Source of the DNA: PKWO01 sp036561005
GTDB lineage: Bacteria > Pseudomonadota > Gammaproteobacteria > Burkholderiales > Burkholderiaceae_D
Reading direction: 5' to 3'
Assembly: GCA_036561005.1 (NCBI GenBank)
Contig: DATBQE010000032.1
Coordinates: 1 to 13,010 of the forward strand
DNA length: 13,010 nucleotides
Shown here piece after piece: positions 1-6,335 of the stretch. Numbering within the stretch: position 1 is the stretch's first letter; each line of letters opens with the position of its first letter. Under the pieces are notes generated by a model. That model had not been told where the DNA came from and ran no database searches. It saw only the letters and a program-made list of their open reading frames with translations. The position numbers and the translations under genes were made by a program.

Positions 1-1
1 A

Positions 2-1090
2 AAATTGGGCAGCTATTATGCGGTGCGCGATTACAAGGCCATCAACCCGGAGTTCGGCACCGAAGAAGACTTCCATCGTCTGGTCAATCATATCCATGCG
101 CTTGGCATGAAGGTCATCATCGATTGGGTTGCCAACCACACTTCGTGGGATAATTCCTGGGCGACCGAACACCCCGACTATTACCTCAAGGACGACAAGG
201 GCAATTTCGTGCCGCCGGTGCCCGACTGGCATGACGTCATCAAGCTCGATTATAAAAACCCGCAATTGCGCATGGCAATGATCGACGCCATGGCTTATTG
301 GCTCAAAAATTACGACATAGACGGCTTCCGTTGCGATGTCGCAGCCATGGTGCCGACCGATTTCTGGAATGAAGCGCGGGTTGAGCTGGACAAGGTCAAG
401 CCGGTTTTCATGCTGGCCGAAGCGACAGAGCCCGAGCTGCAGGAAAAAGCCTTTGACATGACTTACGGCTGGCAATTCAAGGATTTGTTCAACGATATCG
501 CGCAGGGCAAGAAATCGGTTGTCGACCTTGACGCCTACCTGAACGGCGAGGAAAAGAAATACAACGCGAATTCCTATCGCATGTTGCATACCTCGAACCA
601 CGATTTGAACTCCTGGGAAGGCACGGAATTCGAGCGGCTTGGCGACGGCGTTGAGACCTTTCTGGTGTTGTCGAACCTGATCAAGGGCATGCCGCTCGCT
701 TACTCCGGGCAGGAAGCAGGCAACACCAAGCGCCTCGAATTCTTTGATCGCGACCCGATCAAATGGAAGAAACATAAATTCCGCGGCCTGTACACCACCC
801 TGTTCAATCTGAAAAAAACCAACAAGGCTTTGTGGAATGGCCTGGACGGCGGCGAACTGGTGCGTATCAAGACGTCAAACGACAAGGCCCTGTTCGCTTT
901 CTCGCGTACCAAGGAAAACAACGAAGTGATCGGCGTCTTCAATCTTTCGGGGGAAAAGCAGACCTTCAGTTCAGGCGACCCGGCCATGGCCGGCAAATTC
1001 ACCAACCCTTTTAACGGCGCCGGCGAAACGCTGGTCGACGGCAAAAAGATCGTGTTGAAGCCCTGGGAATATCGCGTTTTCGTCAAGTAA
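2..1090 (+). CDS. Alpha-amylase family glycoside hydrolase (GH13), 5'-truncated
   Basis: This is the C-terminal part of a GH13 enzyme acting on alpha-glucans. The frame is open to the first bases of the window, so the true start and the N-terminal part of the (beta/alpha)8 barrel lie upstream. A TTG at 5 is not a credible start because it falls inside the conserved stretch that leads into YYAVRDY. Counting that TTG as residue 1, the family regions appear in order: region I DWVANH (40-45), region II GFRCD with the nucleophile Asp111, region III with the acid/base Glu139 in LAEA, and region IV SNHD with His199 and Asp200. The sequence after about residue 280 fits the small beta-sandwich C domain, ending in PWEYRVFVK. 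All three catalytic carboxylates are present, so the visible part looks functional. The substrate (starch, maltodextrin or trehalose type) and the cell compartment cannot be decided without the N-terminus. Confidence 0.92.
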   Translation, partial: KLGSYYAVRDYKAINPEFGTEEDFHRLVNHIHALGMKVIIDWVANHTSWDNSWATEHPDYYLKDDKGNFVPPVPDWHDVIKLDYKNPQLRMAMIDAMAYWLKNYDIDGFRCDVAAMVPTDFWNEARVELDKVKPVFMLAEATEPELQEKAFDMTYGWQFKDLFNDIAQGKKSVVDLDAYLNGEEKKYNANSYRMLHTSNHDLNSWEGTEFERLGDGVETFLVLSNLIKGMPLAYSGQEAGNTKRLEFFDRDPIKWKKHKFRGLYTTLFNLKKTNKALWNGLDGGELVRIKTSNDKALFAFSRTKENNEVIGVFNLSGEKQTFSSGDPAMAGKFTNPFNGAGETLVDGKKIVLKPWEYRVFVK

Positions 1091-1110
1091 GCCGCAACGG
1101 CATCAACAAC

Positions 1111-1146
1111 CCGGCAGCGCTTTGGTCCACGCTGCCGGTTTCATCT
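1111..1146 (+). terminator. Rho-independent terminator after the amylase gene
   Basis: A perfect 9-bp GC-rich stem is formed by CCGGCAGCG (1111-1119) and CGCTGCCGG (1130-1138) around a 10-nt loop. A short, imperfect T tract starts at 1139. It lies 20 nt after the amylase stop codon and should separate that gene from the DUF3034 gene downstream. Confidence 0.75.
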
Positions 1147-1329
1147 AACTCCCCCATCCGGCGCCTTCCTCTGCAGGCATCACCCTCCCCCGCCTCGTTG
1201 GCGATTAAACTGGCAGTGCAGCGCCTTGCCGTCCGTTGGAGATGCGCTCACTATCAAGGTCGATATTTCCTGAATCCAATTTCGAATTGCCACCGTAAAA
1301 CAATTGGGATTCAAAACCAATCACATCGC

Positions 1330-1351
1330 AAGACGTTTTATTTAACGTATT
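1330..1351. promoter_or_regulatory. Operator-like dyad upstream of the DUF3034 gene
   Basis: AAGACGTT (1330-1337) and AACGTATT (1344-1351) are inverted repeats matching at 7 of 8 positions across a 6-nt AT-only spacer. The dyad ends 31 nt before the chosen start at 1383, a normal place for a transcription-factor site. I could not fit a convincing sigma-70 promoter around it. An NsrR-type nitric-oxide operator was considered because of the AAG..TT flanks and the globin gene downstream, but the match is loose. The rest of 1147-1382 shows no gene. Confidence 0.35.
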
Positions 1352-1382
1352 TGCAACCTAATTGACAAAAATGGGGCATTCG

Positions 1383-2306
1383 ATGAATCGAAACCAACTG
1401 AAAAACTATACATTGCTCGCTGCAATGATCGGCCTGGCACAAGGCGCGCCGCTCGCACATGCAGACGATGGCGCGGTCCCAAGCATGAAGCCGGACATGG
1501 GGAAATTGCTTGCGACTGGCGGCGTCAGCACGGTTGAGGGCGCAGCCGGGGGCGGGATCACGCCATGGGCGTTGATTGCCGGTTACGGCACGCGCGACAG
1601 TTATGGCGCCAACGTCCACGACACCTACCTGAGCACCCAGGATTTCTCGCTCAATAGCTACGGCGTCGCGGCAGGCATTGAAGACAGAGTTGAAATCTCT
1701 GTCGCAACCCAGGACTTCAAGGCCGACAGCGGTGCTTTGAGTGGCCTCAAGGTCAAGCAGAATATCTTCGGCGTCAAAGTGAAACTGATTGGTGACGCAG
1801 TCTACGATCAGGACACCTGGTTACCGCAAATCTCGGTCGGGGCACAATACAAGCGCAATCAAGGATTAAGCGGCCTACTCAACGTTCCGGTTACCGCCCT
1901 GGGCGCCAAAAAGACCTCCGGCACCGACTACTACATCTCCGCGACCAAGATTTATCTGGATCAAAGCCTGCTGGCGAACGTCACGATACGCGCGACGGAA
2001 GCGAACCAGATGGGCTTGCTCGGCTTCGGCGGCGATTTGCATGACGGTTACAAGGCCGAGTTCGAAGGTTCGCTTGCCTACCTCTTGAGCAAAAATTGGG
2101 TGATTGGTGCCGAATACCGCGAGAAACCGCATAACCTGGCCGCCGATAACGAGCGCGCCTACTACGATGCCTTCCTTGCCTGGTTCCCCAACAAGAATGC
2201 ATCCGTCACGCTTGCCTACGCCAATCTGGGCAGCATCGTGGCCCCGGTCTCGGCCAACAACGATAGCCAAAAAGGCATCTATTTGTCGTTGCAAGCGGGC
2301 TTCTAA
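1383..2306 (+). CDS. DUF3034 family protein, probable outer-membrane beta-barrel
   Basis: The protein is 307 aa from ATG 1383. Earlier in-frame starts (TTG 1362, ATG 1371) are possible, but 1383 has a GGGG Shine-Dalgarno-like element (1373-1376) 6 nt upstream and begins directly with a signal peptide. Residues 1-27 look Sec-type, with cleavage after AHA before DDG. The mature N-terminal segment GGVSTVEGAAGGGITPWAL (47-65) resembles the DUF3034 family signature. The rest is rich in alternating, aromatic beta-strand-like sequence and ends in Phe (LSLQAGF), the classic C-terminal signal of outer-membrane barrels. No function is established for the family. It sits first in a plus-strand group with an exported globin 36 nt downstream and a cupredoxin after that, so a role as pore or scaffold for that set is an inference. 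Confidence 0.78.
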   Translation: MNRNQLKNYTLLAAMIGLAQGAPLAHADDGAVPSMKPDMGKLLATGGVSTVEGAAGGGITPWALIAGYGTRDSYGANVHDTYLSTQDFSLNSYGVAAGIEDRVEISVATQDFKADSGALSGLKVKQNIFGVKVKLIGDAVYDQDTWLPQISVGAQYKRNQGLSGLLNVPVTALGAKKTSGTDYYISATKIYLDQSLLANVTIRATEANQMGLLGFGGDLHDGYKAEFEGSLAYLLSKNWVIGAEYREKPHNLAADNERAYYDAFLAWFPNKNASVTLAYANLGSIVAPVSANNDSQKGIYLSLQAGF

Positions 2307-2342
2307 ACCAGGTCGCCATCAAATCTCAGGAAAGGAAACACC

Positions 2343-2798
2343 ATGAAACGCTTTACCCAAATTCTGCTGGTCCTAATCGCGACCATATCGCTGTCCGGCA
2401 TCGCACGGGGCCAATCCACTGAAGGCATGAACGCGCCTGGCGACGATACTGTGTTCCAGGAATTCGGTGGCAAAACCGGGATCGGAAAAGTCATCGATGA
2501 TTTCCTCGGCATCTGGCAGGGCGATCCGCGCATCAGCGGCGCGCTCAAGGATGCCGACGTCGAGCGGCTCGGCTCGCTGTTGAAGGAACAAATCACGCAA
2601 TTGACCGGCGGTCCGGCCGTGTACAGCGGCAAAGACATGAAGGCCGCTCACCAATCGATGGGTTTGCATAACGCCGATTTCAATGCATTGGCCGAAGACC
2701 TGCAACATGCGATGGACAAGAACAGCGTGCCGGTCAGGGCGCAAAACAAGTTGCTCGCCAAGCTCGCTCCCATGGAACACGCGATCGTCACAAAGTAA
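2343..2798 (+). CDS. Exported group I truncated-haemoglobin-like protein
   Basis: The protein is 151 aa, starting at ATG 2343 with an AGGAAAGGA ribosome-binding region just upstream. Residues 1-23 form a hydrophobic Sec signal peptide with probable cleavage ARG|QS, so the product should be periplasmic; most truncated globins are cytoplasmic. The body follows the group I truncated globin pattern: FGGKTGIGKVIDDF (41-54) for helices A/B, DPRISGAL after it, TGGPAVYSGKDM (88-99), then His103 in KAAHQSMG as the candidate proximal haem ligand, and a C-terminal helix ending near APMEH. The distal side is unusual. Leu55 stands where helix B usually has the ligand-stabilising Tyr (B10), and the usual Phe pair of the CD region is replaced by SGAL. 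Haem binding is likely from His103 but unproven; NO, O2 or redox roles are inferences. It probably shares a transcript with the DUF3034 gene. Confidence 0.82.
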   Translation: MKRFTQILLVLIATISLSGIARGQSTEGMNAPGDDTVFQEFGGKTGIGKVIDDFLGIWQGDPRISGALKDADVERLGSLLKEQITQLTGGPAVYSGKDMKAAHQSMGLHNADFNALAEDLQHAMDKNSVPVRAQNKLLAKLAPMEHAIVTK

Positions 2799-2852
2799 CG
2801 ACTCAAATTGGGGCAAACACGCAGCCCCGGAAATCCTCGAATATTACGCGGC

Positions 2853-2892
2853 CCGCACTTCCCACGAGGAAGCGCGGAGAGCGCATTTTTTT
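2853..2892 (+). terminator. Terminator- or attenuator-like hairpin between globin and cupredoxin genes
   Basis: The left arm CCGCACTTCC (2853-2862) pairs with GGAAGCGCGG (2868-2877) over a 5-nt loop, with one A-C mismatch in 10 pairs. A run of seven T follows at 2886-2892, offset by 8 nt from the stem. The offset makes it a weaker classical terminator, but it could cause partial termination and lower cupredoxin expression relative to the globin. The T run lies 6 nt before the cupredoxin Shine-Dalgarno. Confidence 0.45.
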
Positions 2893-2898
2893 CGAAAA

Positions 2899-2904
2899 TG
2901 AGGA
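2899..2904 (+). promoter_or_regulatory. Shine-Dalgarno supporting a TTG start at 2909
   Basis: TGAGGA lies 4 nt before TTG 2909 (5 nt counted from the GAGG core). No ATG occurs in the cupredoxin frame until Met82, and the ATG at 2898 in another frame meets a stop after four codons. This site therefore decides the start. A TTG start suggests deliberately modest translation. Confidence 0.6.
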
Positions 2905-2908
2905 AATT

Positions 2909-3316
2909 TTGAAAGTAACTTCAGAAAAGCGCAGATTGTTCTTACGTCTCATTACGAGCGCAAGCGGACTGGCAGCCGGGCTCGGCGCAAAGGCCGTGCT
3001 TGGCGCCGATTCGCCGAATCACGCAGACCTGGATTTAAACCAGGCACGCGTGATTGAAATCACGGCCGAGCGCTACAAATTCACACCCAATCGCATCGCC
3101 CTGAAGTTGGGCGAACCGGTGATACTGAAATTCACGACACTGGACCTGCCCATGGGCTTCAACGCGCCGACGCTGGGCATTCGCACCAACATACTTCCGG
3201 ACATACCGGCGCAACTCCAATTGACGCCGCAAAAGAAGGGCACACACAGATTTTCCTGCGACATTGCATGCGGAACGGGACACAAGGACATGCAGGGTGT
3301 CATTGTCGTTACCTGA
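2909..3316 (+). CDS. Tat-exported cupredoxin with CuA-type metal loop
   Basis: The protein is 135 aa from a TTG start. The N-terminus KRRLFLR (7-13) followed by a hydrophobic stretch and an Ala-rich region ending near LGAD (31-34) fits a twin-arginine signal, consistent with export of a folded metalloprotein. Residues about 48-135 form a cupredoxin fold like the C-terminal domain of cytochrome oxidase subunit II. The C-terminal loop has the CuA pattern C-x3-C-x3-H-x2-M: Cys117, Cys121, His125, Met128. In CuA proteins another His ligand lies 35 residues before the first Cys; here that position is Met82 in DLPMGF. The backbone-carbonyl Glu between the cysteines is replaced by Ile119. It may bind a modified binuclear site or a mononuclear copper, and the partner is unknown. 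The gene follows the exported globin by 110 nt and converges on the crotonase gene with a 25-nt gap. Confidence 0.82.
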   Translation: MKVTSEKRRLFLRLITSASGLAAGLGAKAVLGADSPNHADLDLNQARVIEITAERYKFTPNRIALKLGEPVILKFTTLDLPMGFNAPTLGIRTNILPDIPAQLQLTPQKKGTHRFSCDIACGTGHKDMQGVIVVT

Positions 3317-3341
3317 TTACTGACACAAACAATGCGATGTT

Positions 3342-4136
3342 TCAGGCCCAGTCCGGGGAACGCTTTTCGATAAACGCCTGCACGCCCTCAAGTGCAGCAT
3401 CGTCCATCATGTTGCAAGCCATGGTCTGACCTGCCAATTGATACGCCGCGTCGATTCCCATTTCGAGCTGTTTGTAAAACAGTTGCTTACCCATGGCCAC
3501 GGCGGCGGCCGGCTTCGCCACGATTGCGGCGCATAATTTGGCAATTTCGGCATCCAGCAAATCGGCTGCGGCCACGCGATTAATCAGACCGCGCGCCATG
3601 GCTGTATTGGCATCGATGAAATCGCCGGTCAACAGCATTTCCATGGCATGCTTGCGCGACACGTTGCGCGATAAAGCGACTGAAGGCGTCGAGCAGAACA
3701 AGCCAAGATTGATTCCCGAAACGGCAAATCTGGCACCCTCGGCCGCAACGGCCAGATCGCACATGGCGACGAGCTGGCAGCCCGCGGCGGTTGCGACGCC
3801 ATGCACGCGCGCAATCACGGGCTGCGGTATGCGTTGCAATGCCAGCATCAGCTTGCTGCAACGATCGAACAGAGTCTTGTAATATTGTGCCGACGGTGCG
3901 GCGCGCATTTGTTTCAGATCATGTCCGGCACAGAAAGCCTTGCCGGCCGCTGCCAGCACAATCACGCGCACTTGAGTGTCAATGCCCAGCCGCACGATCT
4001 CTGCATGCAATGCGGCCATCATCTGCTCGGACAAGGCATTCAACTGCTCGCCGCGGTTGAGGGTGACGGTGGCAACCGGACCGCTCAACTGGGTCAATAC
4101 ATAGGGTACGTTATCGCTATCTTTGTCCTGTTTCAT
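3342..4136 (-). CDS. Enoyl-CoA hydratase/isomerase superfamily protein (ECHDC3-like), atypical active site
   Basis: The protein is 264 aa from ATG 4136. ATG 4142, two codons earlier, is an alternative, but 4136 has GAG at a 6-nt spacing. The frame stays open upstream to 4349, but that would run into the GTPase gene and is not credible. It has a crotonase fold. AGKAFCAGHDLKQM (64-77) forms one half of the oxyanion hole and HGVATAAGC (112-120) the other. The GHDLK and FCSTPSVAL segments recall the mitochondrial ECHDC3 group. The two acid/base glutamates of true enoyl-CoA hydratases are missing: Gln121 follows GC where the first is expected, and Gly141 (AVSGINLG) replaces the second. Hydration of 2-enoyl-CoA is therefore doubtful, and a CoA-thioester role with different chemistry is more likely. 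It follows the GTPase stop by 13 nt, so the two are co-transcribed. Confidence 0.87.
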   Translation of the reverse strand: MKQDKDSDNVPYVLTQLSGPVATVTLNRGEQLNALSEQMMAALHAEIVRLGIDTQVRVIVLAAAGKAFCAGHDLKQMRAAPSAQYYKTLFDRCSKLMLALQRIPQPVIARVHGVATAAGCQLVAMCDLAVAAEGARFAVSGINLGLFCSTPSVALSRNVSRKHAMEMLLTGDFIDANTAMARGLINRVAAADLLDAEIAKLCAAIVAKPAAAVAMGKQLFYKQLEMGIDAAYQLAGQTMACNMMDDAALEGVQAFIEKRSPDWA

Positions 4137-4149
4137 GTCCATCTCTGGG

Positions 4150-5091
4150 TCAGTCGTCGGCGTCCGGCTCATCTGCGAGTTCGTCAACTTCTGCCTCGTT
4201 CCCTTCCTGCAAGGCAAGGGAAGGCGGCGGCTGAAAAGACGCCAGCAAGGCAACCCTGCTCTGCGGCGTCTCCAGGCTGATACGGCCGAGCGCGCCGCTG
4301 CGATAGTCCTGCAGCAATACGTGGGCTGCCTTTTCCAGATCCATGTCACCGCCCTTCAGACGGAAGCCGCGCCGCGCCGCAATGCCTTCGACCACGCTGA
4401 CACCGTCGATGCCGGCGGTGGCAAAGCCATAGCGCGCACTGAGCAGGGCCGGATAATGGGCGAGCAACAAATCTGCCAGAAAGGTGGCAACCTCTTCCTC
4501 AATCACCGCATTGGTACCGATGGCGTGGCTGGCCGCCAGCATCAGGCCGTCACTCGGATGCGCAATCTTTGGCCACAGCATGCCGGGCGTGTCGGTCAAT
4601 ACCATGTTGTTGCCGAGATAAAGCCGCTGCTGAGTCTTGGTGACCGCCGGTTCGTCGCCGACCTTGGCCACGCGCTTCTTCAGCAACGCGTTCATGAGGG
4701 TCGATTTTCCGACGTTCGGAATGCCCATGATCATCATGCGCAACGGCTTCAAGGCCGTGCCGCGATGCGGTGCAACCTTGATGCACAGGGCGGGAATCTT
4801 GGCCACGTCGGCCGGCTTCTTGCAACTGAGCGCCACCGCATGCACGCCTTTCTGTGCATTGTAGAAATCGAGCCAGGCCTTGGTGGCAAGCGGATCGGCC
4901 AGGTCGCTTTTGTTGAGAATTTTCAGACACGGGCGCTGGCGCTGGTTGCGCAAGTCGGCAATCATGGGATTGCAACTCGCTTCTGGCAGACGGGCATCGA
5001 CCACCTCGACCACCATGTCGGTCTTTTCCATGGCTTCCGCCGCCTTCTTACGGGCGGCGTTCATGTGACCGGGGAACCATTGTATGGACAT
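4150..5091 (-). CDS. ylqF: YlqF/RbgA-type circularly permuted ribosome biogenesis GTPase
   Basis: The protein is 313 aa from ATG 5091; no strong Shine-Dalgarno is visible. It starts with the family signature QWFPGHM (4-10). The G motifs occur in permuted order: G4 NKSD (60-63), G5 SCK (89-91), G1 GIPNVGKST (123-131), G2 Thr151, then G3 DTPG (167-170). This order defines the YlqF/YawG class, which in Bacillus (RbgA) acts in late maturation of the large ribosomal subunit; the same role here is by homology. After about residue 180 comes the helical RNA-binding C domain, and the last 15 or so residues are strongly acidic (EAEVDELADEPDADD). The crotonase gene follows within 7-13 nt. The deacetylase-like gene lies 75 nt upstream on the same strand, so all three may form one transcript. 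Confidence 0.93.
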   Translation of the reverse strand: MSIQWFPGHMNAARKKAAEAMEKTDMVVEVVDARLPEASCNPMIADLRNQRQRPCLKILNKSDLADPLATKAWLDFYNAQKGVHAVALSCKKPADVAKIPALCIKVAPHRGTALKPLRMMIMGIPNVGKSTLMNALLKKRVAKVGDEPAVTKTQQRLYLGNNMVLTDTPGMLWPKIAHPSDGLMLAASHAIGTNAVIEEEVATFLADLLLAHYPALLSARYGFATAGIDGVSVVEGIAARRGFRLKGGDMDLEKAAHVLLQDYRSGALGRISLETPQSRVALLASFQPPPSLALQEGNEAEVDELADEPDADD

Positions 5092-5166
5092 GCTGAATTG
5101 GGGGCTGTTTAATCCTCTATTCTACCTGCTGCGGTCATCACGGGGTCTAAAACGCCTGCCGGACGC

Positions 5167-6123
5167 TCAATCGAGGCCAGCCAGCGCCTTCACGTGCGCC
5201 ACCACGCTGCGTCCCAGCGCCGACAGGTTATAGCCTCCTTCAAGGCAACTGACGATGCGACCGCCGGCATACTCCTTGGCGATCTGCATGATCTGTTCGG
5301 TAATCCAGGTGTAGTCGGCTTCCACCAGGCCCATCTGGCCGAGGTCATCGTCTTTATGGGCATCGAAACCGGCCGAAATGAAAATCATCTCCGGGCGGAA
5401 GGCGCGCAGCGCCGGCAACCATTGTTCGGTGATCAACTGGCGCACAACGTCACCTTTTGTGAAGGCCGGCACGGGCACGTTGATCATGTTGTGCAGGCCA
5501 ACGCGGTCGCGATGCACGCCGGTGTAGGGGTAAAACGGATGCTGGAAAAAACTCACCATCAAAACCCGCGGCTCGTCGGCAAATGCATCTTCGGTGCCGT
5601 TACCGTGATGGACGTCGAAATCGACGATCGCCACGCGCTGCAAACCGCGCACTTCGATCGCATGACGTGCCGCGATGGCGATATTGTTGAACAGGCAGAA
5701 TCCCATGGACTCGGTCGGCCGCGCATGATGGCCGGGCGGCCGGATCGCACAAAATGCGTTTTCCAGTTCGCCGTCGATCACGGCATCGGTGGCGGCAACG
5801 GCAGCACCGGCAGCGCGCATGGCGGCCGTCCAGCTATGGGTATTGATCGAGGTATCGGCATCAATCGGATAATAGCGGTTGTTAACGTCGTCTCGCTGCG
5901 GCGCGTGATCGCGCACTTGCGCGATCGCTGCATCGCTATGCACCCGGCGTATGTCGGCCACATCTGCCACCGGTGCGCTGCGATAATCGAGCAGGGTACT
6001 GATGCGGCTTGCGATCAATTGGTCTTCGATCGCCTGCAAGCGTTGCGGCGACTCGGGGTGCCAGCGCCCCATTTCGTGCAGTTGGCAGTCGGGATGGGTG
6101 TAGATTGCGGTACTCATGTTCAT
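5167..6123 (-). CDS. Histone deacetylase superfamily / acetylpolyamine amidohydrolase-like protein
   Basis: The protein is 318 aa from ATG 6123; ATG 6117 two codons later is equally possible and neither has a clear Shine-Dalgarno. It is a zinc-dependent amidohydrolase of the arginase/deacetylase fold, cytoplasmic with no signal peptide. The visible active-site elements are RPPGHHA with the tandem His132-His133, the zinc ligands Asp170 and His172 in DFDVHHGNGT, the third zinc ligand Asp254 in SAGFDAH, and the transition-state Tyr298 in EGGYNL. WHPESPQR (21-28) near the N-terminus is typical of bacterial class II-like members. The length is normal and all catalytic residues are intact. The substrate may be an acetylated protein lysine, polyamine or small amide; the sequence does not decide. 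It is the first gene of the minus-strand group, divergent from moxR. Confidence 0.92.
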   Translation of the reverse strand: MNMSTAIYTHPDCQLHEMGRWHPESPQRLQAIEDQLIASRISTLLDYRSAPVADVADIRRVHSDAAIAQVRDHAPQRDDVNNRYYPIDADTSINTHSWTAAMRAAGAAVAATDAVIDGELENAFCAIRPPGHHARPTESMGFCLFNNIAIAARHAIEVRGLQRVAIVDFDVHHGNGTEDAFADEPRVLMVSFFQHPFYPYTGVHRDRVGLHNMINVPVPAFTKGDVVRQLITEQWLPALRAFRPEMIFISAGFDAHKDDDLGQMGLVEADYTWITEQIMQIAKEYAGGRIVSCLEGGYNLSALGRSVVAHVKALAGLD

Positions 6124-6223
6124 GTAAGCCGGAATTCCGGTTCTCGCTTAAAATCGAAACATCAATCCCTGTTTGTTCGGTGAAGTCCCCAGCATGTTCA
6201 ACTGAAGCGGGTTTTCAATCTTT

Positions 6224-6251
6224 ATTTTACAAAGCCGATTCAAAACGGCAA
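6224..6251 (-). promoter_or_regulatory. Candidate sigma-70 promoter for the deacetylase-like gene
   Basis: Read on the minus strand, TTGCCG (6251-6246) and TAAAAT (6229-6224) are separated by 16 nt. The -10 matches 5 of 6 and the -35 matches 4 of 6 of the consensus. It overlaps the candidate plus-strand promoter almost completely, which would make the two directions compete. The leader would be about 95 nt and contains the 12-bp palindrome at 6129-6140. Confidence 0.35.
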
Positions 6252-6255
6252 TAAT
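6226..6255 (+). promoter_or_regulatory. Candidate sigma-70 promoter for the moxR operon
   Basis: TTTACA (6226-6231) and AATAAT (6250-6255) each match the -35 and -10 consensus at 5 of 6, with an 18-nt spacer. Transcription would start near 6262, giving a leader of about 75 nt. That leader begins with a 7-bp perfect hairpin, TGCACGC (6263-6269) with GCGTGCA (6276-6282). Confidence 0.45.
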
Positions 6256-6335
6256 GACAGCCTGCACGCCGAACAGCGTGCATAACAATGTCAGCATAGC
6301 ATAGTGCAGACTACCCCTATCACCACGGAAAATCC

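Noticed and set aside
3317..3341. Bidirectional terminator in the convergent gap
   Set aside because: Only a 5-bp AAACA/TGTTT stem around 3328-3343 is visible, with no GC-rich stem or T tract.
4137..4349. N-terminal extension of the crotonase-fold protein
   Set aside because: It would overlap the GTPase gene by about 200 nt, is Arg/Cys-rich shadow sequence, and the fold starts right after ATG 4136.
4123..5112. 329-codon plus-strand open frame
   Set aside because: It is antisense to the well-supported YlqF/RbgA GTPase, shows no motifs, and reads like low-complexity His/Arg/Gln-rich shadow sequence.
5194..6183. 329-codon plus-strand open frame
   Set aside because: It is antisense to the deacetylase-superfamily gene, whose full set of zinc and catalytic residues is intact.
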